A stretch of 64,000 nucleotides of DNA from NCBI GenBank assembly GCA_022376925.1, contig JAIOJX010000001.1, positions 3,009,501 through 3,073,500 of the forward strand, read 5' to 3'. The notes beneath the pieces are model-generated. The model had not been told where the DNA came from, ran no database searches, and saw only the letters and a program-made list of their open reading frames with translations. Positions within the stretch are counted from its first letter, which is position 1. Each line of letters starts with the position of its first letter. The position numbers and the translations under genes are program-made. This document shows positions 45,901 to 57,720 of this stretch, in pieces. The stretch comes from Tragulus kanchil (Eukaryota > Chordata > Mammalia > Artiodactyla > Tragulidae).

Positions 45901-47781
45901 GAAGTGCCGAGAAGCAAATAAGAAGAAACTAAGCCTTTGTTCCTTCTCCAAACTTAGTCTGTCTTTCTATTGGCAGAGACTCAAGGCAAATATGAGCAGA
46001 TGATCTTTGTTTCTGAAACAGGTCATGAGGCTATGAGTGACATTTAAAACATTTTCTTCGCTATAGCTTTCTGTTCTTATTTTAAAATATTTTGATAGAA
46101 TTACTATGTATATACATAGTATGTACAAATAATGTGCATTAATTCAGAAATTTTTGTAACTGTGTAATACCAGAGTCAAAAAATATCAGGTCAAGAAATA
46201 AACCATGACCAGAATCCCAGATGCCCCTCATGACTTTTCTAATAAATGCCTCATCCAACAACCCAAAGATAACCACTGTTCTGATCCTTCACATCATAGG
46301 TTTTAACTTTATAATACTAGCATGTGTTCTGTCTTTAACTTATTTTGTTTAAATTATGTTTCTGAAATTCACTTATCTTCTTGCTTTTAACAGTAGTGTA
46401 TTCATTTTCATTAATGCATTAGTCAGGATTCTCCAAAGAACAGAACATGTGTGTGTGTGTCTTTTTCAACTACCCGTTCTGTAGTCCCTTTACCTTCAAG
46501 CTGGCTGTGGTTCTTTATCTGGTAGGGTCTGGGTCATTAGAAGTCCTGCTTGAATTGGGTTACTACAGTTTTCTATTGGCTTTAATCATAGGGCATGGTA
46601 AGTAAGATACTAAGAGACATCCTAAGGGATGTTCCATATTCGGACATAGTTCATTCAGTGTGGACCAGCAGTTCAATTTCCCATTGGTAGTCAGGCTTGC
46701 AGAAAATTAAAAGACACTGAAACTGGGAGATGTGGCCTTGTGGATTGAAGCCCAGACTTCTGACAGAAGTTCTCTGCTGATGTTGGTGTCCATAAGCTCA
46801 GAGGAGCCTGACAACCGGACTTCTGAAGAGTGGGCACTATGTATTTCTCTAAGGAGAGCTCCGTGAAACCGGTTCTGAAAGGGTTGGAAAACTGCAGATG
46901 GATTCATTTGCTTCTATAGGAAGGACCTTTGTCTGCTAGGTGTAGAAGCCTTGCTGGACTGATCCCCAGAGGAACTGCAGGAAGTGCCGAGAAGCAAATA
47001 AGAAGAAACTAAGCCTTTGTTCCTTCTCCAAACTTAGTCTGTCTTTCTATTGGCAGAGACTCAAGGCAAATATGAGCAGATGATCTTTGTTTCTGAAACA
47101 GGTCATGAGGCTATGAGTGACATTTAAAACATTTTCTTCGCTATAGCTTTCTGTTCTTATTTTAAAATATTTTGATAGAATTACTATGTATATACATAGT
47201 ATGTACAAATAATGTGCATTAATTCAGAAATTTTTGTAACTGTGTAATACCAGAGTCAAAAAATATCAGGTCAAGAAATAAACCATGACCAGAATCCCAG
47301 ATGCCCCTCATGACTTTTCTAATAAATGCCTCATCCAACAACCCAAAGATAACCACTGTTCTGATCCTTCACATCATAGGTTTTAACTTTATAATACTAG
47401 CATGTGTTCTGTCTTTAACTTATTTTGTTTAAATTATGTTTCTGAAATTCACTTATCTTCTTGCTTTTAACAGTAGTGTATTCATTTTCATTAATGCATT
47501 AGTCAGGATTCTCCAAAGAACAGAACATGTGTGTGTGTGTCTTTTTCAACTACCCGTTCTGTAGTCCCTTTACCTTCAAGCTGGCTGTGGTTCTTTATCT
47601 GGTAGGGTCTGGGTCATTAGAAGTCCTGCTTGAATTGGGTTACTACAGTTTTCTATTGGCTTTAATCATAGGGCATGGTAAGTAAGATACTAAGAGACAT
47701 CCTAAGGGATGTTCCATATTCCGGACATAGTCTTCCTTACCTTCAGTGTGGACCAGCAGTTCAATTTCCCATTGGTAGTCA
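45627..47781. repeat. Near-perfect tandem duplication 8 (~1.07 kb)
   Basis: Copy A is 45627-46694 and copy B is 46706-47781, with about 11 bp of filler. The end of A lacks bases present in B ('cggacatagttcattcagtg' against 'ccggacatagtcttccttac'). No gene inside. Short (GT)n runs occur at about 46449 and 47529. Confidence 0.95.
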
Positions 47782-48488
47782 GGGTCTACTGCACTAGCCA
47801 GCACAGGACCTGTTGATTCACAGGCATGAGGAGCCCATAGAGGCTGAGTGACAGTTTTAACTTCCTCCAGTTCAATGGAATCATTGTGGTCTGGTCCTCA
47901 TGGAAGCACCCTCCCCCTGGAACTAAGACCGCGAGGCCCACAGAGCAGAATGCTGTAGAGACAGGAACCAAAGCTTTTGTTCCTGGGTCACTGGTGGTAA
48001 TAGAGAGTGCTGCCACCCTCATTTCCAGCCCGTGATGTCCACACCCTCAAATCCTGGGTGTGGGAGAAACGGCACTGTACAGTGGGCTCTGAGGGAGAAC
48101 ATACAGGCACTTCTGTATTCAGCTTTGGTCAGACCCTGGCCCTGCCTTAGAGGTGTCCCCACCCAGCTGGCACTGCATCTGTAAGATGCACTGTAAGAAC
48201 AGCGAATTCCATGAGCCCTGGAATTCGTCTTTCACTTCCTCCTGTTCTTCAGGAGGAGTTCAATTGCTCTGAATTTCTGCTGAGATATGCCACTAAACTC
48301 CTGCAGTAAATCTTTTAAGTGATTGTAGTTTCTGTTTCAGAATCTCTATTTAGTTCGTTTTATAATTTCTCTATTTATGTACTCTATATGGTGAGACTTT
48401 GTTTCCTTTAGCTTCCTTTTGGTTTAGGTTTTCATTAGTTCTTTGCCCATGGTTTCCTATAGATTTTTAAGTAAAATCAGCCAGTTGA
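47782..48488 (-). mobile_element. Mixed intergenic and L1M antisense relic (L1 part from about 48230)
   Basis: 47782-48229 has nothing I recognise. 48230-48488 ('agtaaatcttttaagtgatt', 'gaatctctatttagttcgtt') reads like the antisense L1M 3' region and continues at 48619-49175. Confidence 0.4.
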
Positions 48489-48503
48489 TTTAAAGCCTCT
48501 CTT

Positions 48504-48603
48504 ATAGGGCGGGTTGGAGTGGAGGGACACATGTACACCTATGATGGATTCAGCTTGATGTGCAGCAGCAAACAACACAACTCTGTAAAAACATTTAAAA
48601 AAT
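48504..48603 (+). mobile_element. Very short 5'-truncated ruminant L1 3' end with perfect TSD
   Basis: TTTAAAGCCTCTCTT occurs at 48489-48503 and 48604-48618. The ~100-bp insert ('ggagggacacatgtacacct ... acacaactctgtaaaaac') matches the last bases of ruminant L1. Confidence 0.85.
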
Positions 48604-48618
48604 TTTAAAGCCTCTCTT

Positions 48619-49178
48619 GAGTAAGTCCAATGTTGGGAGCTACTTGAGGACAGTTTCTGTTCATTGATTTTCCCATGAATGTCCCATACCTTGTTGTTTC
48701 TTTGTAGGCCACGTAAGTTCTGTTTGAAGCTGAACGTTTCAAATGTCATAATGTGGTAACTCTGAAAATCACAATCTCTTTCCCTCCCCAGGGTTTGTTC
48801 TTGTTCCTATTTGTGGGTGGTAGCTATTTAGCTTTGCAAATTGGCTTTGAGTTAGGTCACTCCTTCAGTATGTATCCAGGTGCTATAATTCTGCCTTAGC
48901 CTGATGTGGAGCCTAGAGATCAGTTAGAGGTGAAAGCTGAGGGTTCTCTCAGGTCTTTGTTGGGATTATGGGACATATATGGCAGTTTCCCCAAAGCTGT
49001 CCATTTCCCTGTGTAACTTCAACCCCAGCTCCTCCATTCCTAGGCTTTTGTCCCTCTGCTGCTTGCCCCATCTGTTGTCTCTTGCCACATGGAGCTGTGG
49101 ATAGTCTTTGACTTTGAATGCTTTCTAAAAATGCTGCACAGGAGGCCATTCTCTTGTGAAAGAGTTCTGAGGGGTATA
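48619..49178 (-). mobile_element. L1M antisense relic (continued)
   Basis: 'tttctgttcattgattttcc', 'gtttgttcttgttcctattt' and 'ctgaaaatcacaatctcttt' continue the old L1 interrupted at 48504. Low certainty on the family. Confidence 0.4.
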
Positions 49179-49189
49179 AAACAAAGGCA

Positions 49190-49457
49190 CGGGCTTCCCT
49201 GGTGGTCCAGTGGGTAAGGATACCACCTTGCAGTGCAAGGAGTGCTGGTTTGATCCCTGGCCCGGGAAGATCCCACATGCTGCAGAGTATCTGGACTGAT
49301 GTGTCCAACTACCGAGCCGGAGCTCTGGTTCTCATGTGCCCAGAGCCAGTGTTCTGCGATGAGAGAGGCCACTGCGATGGGAGGCCCACACAGGCCAAAG
49401 AACAAAGATGGAAATAAATGAAAGACCAATTAGAAGTGGCCAAAAAAAAAATGAGGG
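49190..49457 (+). mobile_element. tRNA-Glu SINE, 'gaagtggcc'-tail subfamily (copy 6)
   Basis: Perfect 11-bp target-site duplication AAACAAAGGCA (49179-49189 and 49458-49468). Full-length body ending 'agaagtggcc' plus A-run. Confidence 0.9.
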
Positions 49458-49634
49458 AAACAAAGGCAAACCCCTTAATGAATCCCTTAGGGAGTCACCA
49501 GACAGGAAAAATTCACTACCACAATTATTTGACAATAAGGCCTGTATTGTCCCCTGTGGCACTGGCAACATTCTTCCTAAAGCTGGAGGATGGCCAGCAG
49601 GTGCCCTCTCAGAGCAAAGTGCATCTGAGCTCTA

Positions 49635-49830
49635 ACGATGGGCTGGCCCGTTTGGGGTTTGGCCTGAGACATGCTCCGTCTGCTGGTCCAGCTGCATCCA
49701 GGGACCAGCAGAAGCACTTGGGAACTTGTTGGAAATGCAGCATCTCAGGCCTGCTCCAGACTCTCTGACTCAAAATCTGCATTTTCCCAAGATCCTCGGG
49801 AGTTTCAGGTACTTTATAGTATGAGGTGAA
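49635..49830 (+). mobile_element. MER5-like DNA transposon relic with flank
   Basis: 'gggaacttgttggaaatgca' and 'caaaatctgcattttcccaa' mark the MER5-type core. The inverted relative is at 3312-3545. Confidence 0.5.
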
Positions 49831-51958
49831 CTGCAAATCTGGTGTTCCTACATCAAGAATTTATCAAACCAGGCTGGTTCATGTTGGAAATCTTGAAATT
49901 GCTTTTTTATTAATATCTGTGAGCAAATTGCTAGAAAGGACAAGCACTTTGGCAGCCCAGACCCCTTCCTGAGATTCCGCCTGAGGTAAGTGTGTAATCA
50001 TCAGGCCTCAGTCGCAGATCAGGAGCTGCTCAGCCATGGTGGAAAAGGCACAGATGTGTGGCTGTTGGCTAAACGCAAGCTGGCTCTCCCCCAATTGAGT
50101 GGCCCCATGGCACCTTGCCTGGTTAGTGACCTTTCTATGGAAAGCCTCTTAGGTTACTCTGCCCCTGGAGCCTAACTTGGCAACTGTTTTCTTGCACACG
50201 CAATGCTCTCAGACTGTAGGGCAGGCAAGCTTGCCAGATTTACTTACTGTAATCAACAGAACAGCCAGTACACAGCTACCAGTGGAGGTCGCAGGAGGAG
50301 TGGGAAATCTAAGCCATGGGCCTCCTGAGTTCTAGGACGGGGGCGGAGGGGTGGGGGGTGGGGTGGGGATGCGTCAGATATCTCCTTGCTTTGCTTCATG
50401 AGGGGATTCTTGAGCTAGAGTGAAAAAATGTGGGCTCTAGCATTCTCATGCTTAAGGTCATTGAGACTTTAGGATACACACTTTTTTGCATACAGTGGAT
50501 CTCTCTGATGGATGCTACAGAGATTTCTTCCACTGAGGAGCTCACATTGACAGCTACTTCCTCCCAACAATGCTGATTTCTGGCTTCAGGACTCCATTCA
50601 AATACCCATCACAGTGGCCCTAGATGGGCCCCTGGGCCTCTTTGAAAGATGGTCCCTGAAGAAATCTGATTGCCTCCCATACAAAACACTGGACCTGATA
50701 GGTCCCTGGTCTGGTGCTTTCTTTGTAGCAATGTTACAAAGATGACAAAAGTTTTGGATTTTCTAAAGCTACATCAATCACCACAGACTAGCAAAGTGTT
50801 TCTGTCTTTAGCATCCCTATATCCCAGTTCTGACTTCCTCAAAACTCTTTTTACATGGAACCAAGCAGGCTGGGGAGTTTCAGGTACTTTATAGTATGAG
50901 GTGAACTGCAAATCTGGTGTTCCTACATCAAGAATTTATCAAACCAGGCTGGTTCATGTTGGAAATCTTGAAATTGCTTTTTTATTAATATCTGTGAGCA
51001 AATTGCTAGAAAGGACAAGCACTTTGGCAGCCCAGACCCCTTCCTGAGATTCCGCCTGAGGTAAGTGTGTAATCATCAGGCCTCAGTCGCAGATCAGGAG
51101 CTGCTCAGCCATGGTGGAAAAGGCACAGATGTGTGGCTGTTGGCTAAACGCAAGCTGGCTCTCCCCCAATTGAGTGGCCCCATGGCACCTTGCCTGGTTA
51201 GTGACCTTTCTATGGAAAGCCTCTTAGGTTACTCTGCCCCTGGAGCCTAACTTGGCAACTGTTTTCTTGCACACGCAATGCTCTCAGACTGTAGGGCAGG
51301 CAAGCTTGCCAGATTTACTTACTGTAATCAACAGAACAGCCAGTACACAGCTACCAGTGGAGGTCGCAGGAGGAGTGGGAAATCTAAGCCATGGGCCTCC
51401 TGAGTTCTAGGACGGGGGTGGAGGGGTGGGGGGTGGGGGTGGGGATGCGTCAGATATCTCCTTGCTTTGCTTCATGAGTGGATTCTTGAGCTAGAGTGAA
51501 AAAATGTGGGCTCTAGCATTCTCATGCTTAAGGTCATTGAGACTTTAGGATACACACTTTTTTGCATACAGTGGATCTCTCTGATGGATGCTACAGAGAT
51601 TTCTTCCACTGAGGAGCTCACATTGACAGCTACTTCCTCCCAACAATGCTGATTTCTGGCTTCAGGACTCCATTCAAATACCCATCACAGTGGCCCTAGA
51701 TGGGCCCCTGGGCCTCTTTGAAAGATGGTCCCTGAAGAAATCTGATTGCCTCCCATACAAAACACTGGACCTGATAGGTCCCTGGTCTGGTGCTTTCTTT
51801 GTAGCAATGTTACAAAGATGACAAAAGTTTTGGATTTTCTAAAGCTACATCAATCACCACAGACTAGCAAAGTGTTTCTGTCTTTTAGCATCCCCTATAT
51901 CCCAGTTCTGACTTCCTCAAAACTCTTTTTCTACACATGGAACCAAGCAGGCTGGGGA
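49801..51958. repeat. Near-perfect tandem duplication 9 (~1.08 kb)
   Basis: Copy A (49801-50875) abuts copy B (50876-51958). The last ~75 bp of A lack bases present in B (T and C runs near 50809-50818, and 'ctaca' changes near 50851). Two single-base differences and a G-run length change also occur at about 50339-50403 against 51414-51479. The short open frames inside are identical and unremarkable. Confidence 0.95.
50336..50369 (+). repeat. G-rich run, G-quadruplex-prone (repeated at 51411-51446)
   Basis: Five or more G-runs of 3-6 separated by 1-3 bases. The length differs by one G between the duplicate copies, as expected for a hard-to-read homopolymer stretch. Confidence 0.7.
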
Positions 51959-52177
51959 CAGGCCTCTCTTCTCCTTGTAAGGTCACTGCCATTTATCACC
52001 TCTTGCCTTATTAATCGCACATTGTCACCTTCACACCGTGGGTGCTTCACAAGGCTTAAAAATCCGTCCAAAAGCTATTAATTGGCCTCATCAAGTCACG
52101 ACTCAGTAAATAAGTATATTGGACATCTTGGACTGTGATTAACTTACCATTAATTGGCCTCTGGCATAACCAAGTAG

Positions 52178-52417
52178 GGGCTTCCCAAGTGGTGCTATTG
52201 ATAAAGAATCTGCCTGCCAATGCAGGGGACATAAAACATGCAAAGACATAAGAGATACAGGTTCAATCCCTGGGTCAGGAAGGTCCACTGGAGGAGGGCA
52301 TGGAAACCCACTCCAGTATTCTTGCCGGGAGAATCTCATGAACAGATGATCCTGAAGGGCTACAGTTCATAGAGTCACACAGAGTTGGACACAACTGAAG
52401 TGATTTAGCACACACCT
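52178..52417 (+). mobile_element. BovA2 SINE
   Basis: Head 'aggggcttcccaagtggtgc', body '...actccagtattcttgccgg...' and tail 'gttggacacaactgaagtga'. A short internal insertion lies around 52235-52255. Confidence 0.85.
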
Positions 52418-53814
52418 GTGACCATGTAGAGGGGTTTTGATCTGTCATTGGAAACCTGCCCGTGCCAGTTCCATGGGGTTGCCAGGAGCCAGAACCTACT
52501 CAGTTCCAGCTACTGCTGCTGGAGGCAGGGCAGGAGGAACCCTGAGATAGCAGCCAGTCAAGGCACCCCACTTTACAGATGGAAAACCAAGATTCTGACT
52601 TGTTCAGAATATGTGAACAAGTCAGACTGCCACGTGTGGGGAGTCAGGCAGAAAGTTCACACTTCCTTACTGTATCCTAGGGTAGACATGGGGTTTGCTG
52701 AGAGGATTCAGAATTTGTGCCAAAGTGTGCACCATGTCCCCAGGCCTGATACACTCACTGGGGAGTACTGAACCTATTAATGCAAATGTTACAGTACAAT
52801 AGAATTCATTCATATTCTCTCTCTCTCCATAACCCCCAATATTATTTATGGAGCAATAAATAGTAGAGATGGAGCAATACTTATTGTGCTCTGAACCCAC
52901 AACCTTCAAGCCAGGATTTCCAGACCCGTATATTTGAGCTTGAGGGCTCATTCTAGACTCATCAGTTGGCAACAGTATGTGAAGAGCCATTTCAACCTTC
53001 TAACCAGCTGGTGGTACATTCCCATAGCTGCCCACTTACTCTGACCTACCAGTTCTGAGCATCCAATCCCTTATCAAGTAGAACTCTGTGAACTACATGG
53101 TAAAAATGGGACATTCTCTGAGGAAAGAGAGATATATTCTATAAGGAATTCACTTTTTCAAAAAGCCTCCATCCATGATTCCTGTTCTGTAGCCAATCCT
53201 TAGGGAAGGCTTTTCATTTATATTGGCCATGAGAAGCCACTCCGTACACAGATACTCTATGGCTCCTATAAATAAATTACCAAGTGAACCTTACCTCACC
53301 ATGCCATAACTTCTACTTCCCCTACCTAAGCAGCCTCCTTCTAGGGAATGGGGCTTGCTGCATCAAGGTTTCTTACCTATCTACCTTACATTCTGGAAAC
53401 CCACTTGGAAAACATGTTTGGTCCTGGAGGACCTACTCCTTGTCCTCAAGGAGTTCACAGTCTAGAAATGGAGTCAGGCAGACCATAAAAGTTCATGACT
53501 TCGGAAAAAGTGCTAGATTTAGGGATAAGCAAGGGAGAACCAGAGCAATAAGAGCTATTAAACCTTCCAAGGCAATCAGGAAAGGAAGCATAAAGGACCA
53601 TGAATCTGGGCCTTGAGTGCTGAGTATGAATTTAGGTGGGGAGATAAAAAGGAAAGTTTAAATGGGCAGAATAGCAAGACCAAAGCCTAGAGGTAGGAGA
53701 GTGAAAAAATATGCTCAGAGAATGGCCAGAAGTCCAGTATGTTAGCAGCAAAGTATGGAATAAGGGTGGGAGTAGGTGGCAGGAGATGAGAATAATGGGG
53801 ATGGAACTGAGTGT
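52418..53814. other. Intergenic, nothing recognised
   Basis: About 1.4 kb with several ~110-aa frames (52448-52771, 53284-53616) that show no domain, splice context or family resemblance. Confidence 0.4.
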
Positions 53815-54320
53815 TTGTTTTTTCCAGGTCTGCATTCTGGTTAGTTATTGCTGCAAAACAAACTAACCAAAAGCTTAGTGGCTTTAAAACAATAGTCATC
53901 TCATTATATCTCACAATTTCATGGCTTGGGAATTCAGGTAGGGCTGAGCTAGTTGATTCTTTTGCCCACATGGCTTTGTTAGAGATTACTCAGCTGTGGT
54001 CAGCTAGAGGATGAGTTGGTCCAGTGAATGCACCACACTCCCTCACATGCCTGGTGCTTTGGCAGGGATGGCAGGAAATCTAGGCTCAGCTGGGCCTGTT
54101 GACCAGAGAACACTGCCCATGGCTGTAAGTATACACAGCCTTACTAGTACGGTATTCTTAGGGCTATTGGAATTCTTCCATGGCAACTGAAGGCTCCAAG
54201 AGCTAGTGCTTCAGTGACCTAGGTGGAAGATGGCATAACCTTTTATAACTTAGCCTCAGAAGTAATATAGTATCATTTCTCTAGTACTCTATTGGTTTTA
54301 GAAGTCACAAGCCCATCCAG
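53815..54320 (-). mobile_element. MaLR/MLT-like LTR relic, antisense
   Basis: 'tggttagttattgctgcaaa', 'agcttagtggctttaaaaca' and 'atatctcacaatttcatggc' match the antisense reading of a common mammalian LTR family. The exact subfamily is uncertain. Confidence 0.5.
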
Positions 54321-56449
54321 CTTCAAGTGGAGCAGGGATGTATAGACCTCAACCCTTGATGAATGGAGCGTAAAAATTTGCTGTCCTGTTTTGAAACTTT
54401 CACACATGTCTTACCGAAATAAACCAGGCATAAATGGGCTCTAGGCTTTCCTGGATCTTGGCTCTCTCTACTTTGTGTATCAAAAGTCAAATCTCAAATG
54501 AGTTGAACTAGGGGTTGCTTCATTTTAAGGAATGTGCTCTAAGAACGTAGAATAACTAAACCACAGAGCCCCCTGCCATACCTGTACACAGCTCATATCC
54601 TGGTGACCAAAAAAAACCGCAAGTGGTGACTAACACTCTTCTGGCACCTTTCAGGCACCATTGGAAAGGATCCAAGGAACATAGTCTGCTACAGGGAAAA
54701 TATCTTGTCTTATGAATCACGCATTGACTTTCTGAGGAATGTTGGACAAATCTCTTCCTTTCTAAGCTTTGTTTCTTTAATTCTGTAGTGGTGATGACTT
54801 TTACACTACATTTAAGGCAGCGAATAGAACCTTCATTTTATGGCCTGCAGTGTGTGCTACCCATTGACCGCAAAGCAGACACTCTGGAGGTGTGATGCTT
54901 GCTCCTGCTCAAAATGTTCACAATTTATGAGTTTTTTTGTTTGCATTCTCATGACAAATTATGCAAATTATGCAAGTTTTTCTTCCTCTTCTGCCTCCCT
55001 CCAGTGCTTATCAGTATGGCTTTGAGGTTCCCTCTAACAAACCCCATCCCCACAGCTATCTTAAATGTGAGGTGGGATTGTTTATTTTCTCACACTTCAT
55101 ATTTCAGAGTCTACAGGCCCAGCTCCAGGTCCCCACTCTTCCACCTTCTTATAAAAAAAGGAAAAAAGAAACTTCCACTTATTTGAGTCCTATGTCATTT
55201 ACTTATATCACATTCTCTCTTTCCTTCCTTTTCTAATGTCCAGATCTCCTAGCCTTTTATTTATTGAAGAGTTGGCACCTGATTCACAGTGTTCTTTCTA
55301 CTCTAAGCTCTGCCATCATTATGGATGATTGTCTAACTCCCAGCTCCCCCATTCCTTAGCCTTTTTATTTCCAAAGAATTTCTTCTCATTTCTTCTTAGC
55401 CACACACTCCTGCCATCATACTAAGACCCTGTCCTCTCCTGTTACTGTTCCACCTCTGGAACCAGTGTTATAAGCATTCTACTCTCTGACCACAAACTTC
55501 TCACTTCTCAATCGCTTGCTCTGCTCTCCTCCATGACTATTCTTCACCATCTTGAGGCTCACAAACTAGTAACTCTTTTTGTCTCTCCCAATCTTCTAGC
55601 ACTTTCCTTTCTCTGCCTAACTCCTTATCCTATTTGGATGGAATGGCTCATTAATTTAGTTCCAGCTTTCCTGATGTCTTGCCTAATTCTCTTGCCTCTC
55701 TCTCTCTCTTTTTTTTTTGTAACCTAGCTCTGCATGAACTTAATCTCTGTGCTCGAGTCTCAACAGTTAAATAATGCTGGAGAAAGCTGCACTTAAAGGT
55801 TGATTCCATTCTAAATGCACAATTATTAACCTCAAATAATCCTCCAACACCAATAACCTGGCAATTCTACCATGTCTCCCTGATCAACTTACCCTCCCAT
55901 TTTATCCACAATAGCTATTTCAAACTTTATCTACTATCCTCAAACCTCTAACTTTCTCCCCTAACCTCCCCTTGCCTTCAGCATAAGACCTCAGGTCCTA
56001 GTTCACACACATACACAAAATGAAAGCCAATGGAAGGAAATTTTCCTATGCTATATATATCAAACCTCCAAAACTACCTGTTCTACTTATTTATGTTAGA
56101 GAAAGTGAGCACTCTTCTGTCTTGGTTGAATCCCTCCCCCTTGCTTTGAATCATACTTGGTCCCAATTTCTTATAACACTATCCTATCTATTTTCCCTCT
56201 TCCAGGTTATATGTTCAACTGCTACTTCTTGTCTAGAATTTGAGTAACAGCAGAGTTGGGCCTCTGCTAAGTTGGCCAGGTTACTGTGTATAACTGGCTT
56301 TTACTGGAAAAAAATATCAGTGCATTTCTTGAACATGGTGGTTTAAGACAGTAATATCTAATATGAGATGTGTGGGAGTGATCCGTTGCTTTGTGAGAAA
56401 GAAGACACTGCAACTTGTTTCTATGTCTTTAAATTTAAAAGGTGAAATG
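54321..56449. other. Intergenic, pyrimidine-rich from about 55020
   Basis: No gene recognised. 55020-56250 is a pyrimidine-rich stretch with the look of an ancient dispersed repeat, similar in style to 61560-62770, but I cannot name the family. A (CT)n/T run lies at about 55698-55720. Confidence 0.35.
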
Positions 56450-56570
56450 GGGTATTCCCTGGTGGTCCAGCAGTTAGAGTGCTGTACTTTCACTGCCAAG
56501 GGCTCTGGATCCATTCATGGTCAGGGAACTAAGATCCCATAAGCCACATGGTGCAGCCAAAAGAGAAAAA
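56450..56570 (+). mobile_element. Short tRNA-Glu-type SINE (CHR-like)
   Basis: 'attccctggtggtccagcag', 'ctttcactgccaagggctct' and 'actaagatcccataagccac', ending in an A-rich tail. About 120 bp. Confidence 0.75.
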
Positions 56571-56799
56571 AAGTGAACTGCTGAGACAGAAATTTGTCTT
56601 CCCATTATGGAGTATGCATATTGACCTGTGGTCCTCATCTCATTTTGTGCCATCATGTGGAAGACAGTCCTGAGCGTGTGTTGTGGAGAAGTGCCCTGAG
56701 CTAAGAAGAAAGATGTACAGTGTCCCAGCATTTACAGCAAGGCCCTCGTGAGTGCATTTTGAGCAGGTCATGGGTGCCAAGTTAAATGAATTTAGAGAT

Positions 56800-57430
56800 A
56801 TCGGCTATTTTTATATGATAGCTTCATTGAGTTATAATTCAATTACCATACAATTCACTCCTTCAAAGTGTGCAATTTAGTGGGTTTTTGTGTATTCACA
56901 GAGTTGTGCTACCATCACCACTAATTCCAAAACGTGGTCATGATCCCAGGTAGAGACTGTGTGCCCATGAGCAGTCACTTCTCTCTTGCCCTCAACTCTC
57001 CCCTCACCTGTGGACAGCCACTAAACTGCTTTCTGTCTCTGTGGTTTGTCTGTTTGGAATGTGTCATGTAAACCGAATGGTGTGTGACTTCTTTCATTTA
57101 GTATAATGCTTTCAAGATTCGTCTATACTGTAGCATGTATCAATACTCATTCCTTTTTACAGCCAAAAAATTATTAGATTTTATGAATAGGCCCCATTTT
57201 ATTTATACATTCATTTGTTGATGGACATTTGGGTTGTTTCCACTGTTTGGCCATTTTGAGTAACACCATTATGTACATTTCATATAAAAGTTTCTATGTA
57301 GGTACATGTTTTCATTTCTCTTGAATAAATACCTAGCAGTGGAATCGCTGGGTCATATGCAAACTGGGTTTAGCTTTTTGATTAACAATAAAGTTGTCTT
57401 CCAAAGTGGCCTTCCCATTTTATAATCCCA
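56800..57430 (-). mobile_element. Old L1M 3' end, antisense
   Basis: 'ttgagttataattcaattac', 'ttcacagagttgtgctacca' and 'gaatcgctgggtcatatgca' are antisense L1M 3' landmarks. Confidence 0.65.
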
Positions 57431-57479
57431 TTAGCAATAAATGATCATTCATTTGTTCATATCCTTTCCAACATAGAGT

Positions 57480-57720
57480 GAGAGAAAATATTTGTAATAT
57501 ATTTGATATAGGACTTGTATTTAAAATATAAAAAGAACTCTTAAAACAAAAAAGACAAATGAACTAAAATGAGCTAAGGATCTGAGCAGACATTTCTCCA
57601 GGATGATATATAGAGACCAAAAAGCACACAAAAAGATGCTCAGCATCACTAGGTACTAGGGAAATGCACATCAAAACCACAATGATATCTTACAGCACAT
57701 GCACTAGGATGACTAAAATC
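57480..57720 (+). mobile_element. L1 3' relic, sense orientation
   Basis: 'aaaaagaactcttaaaacaa', 'gagcagacatttctccagga', 'agatgctcagcatcactagg' and 'gaaatgcacatcaaaaccac' read as sense L1 3' ORF2. It sits next to the antisense piece at 56800-57430, giving a head-to-head pair typical of L1 5' inversion or two insertions. Confidence 0.6.

Noticed and set aside
53284..53616. 110-aa frame with a basic C-terminus
   Set aside because: No recognisable family, no splice or promoter context, and length within chance expectation.
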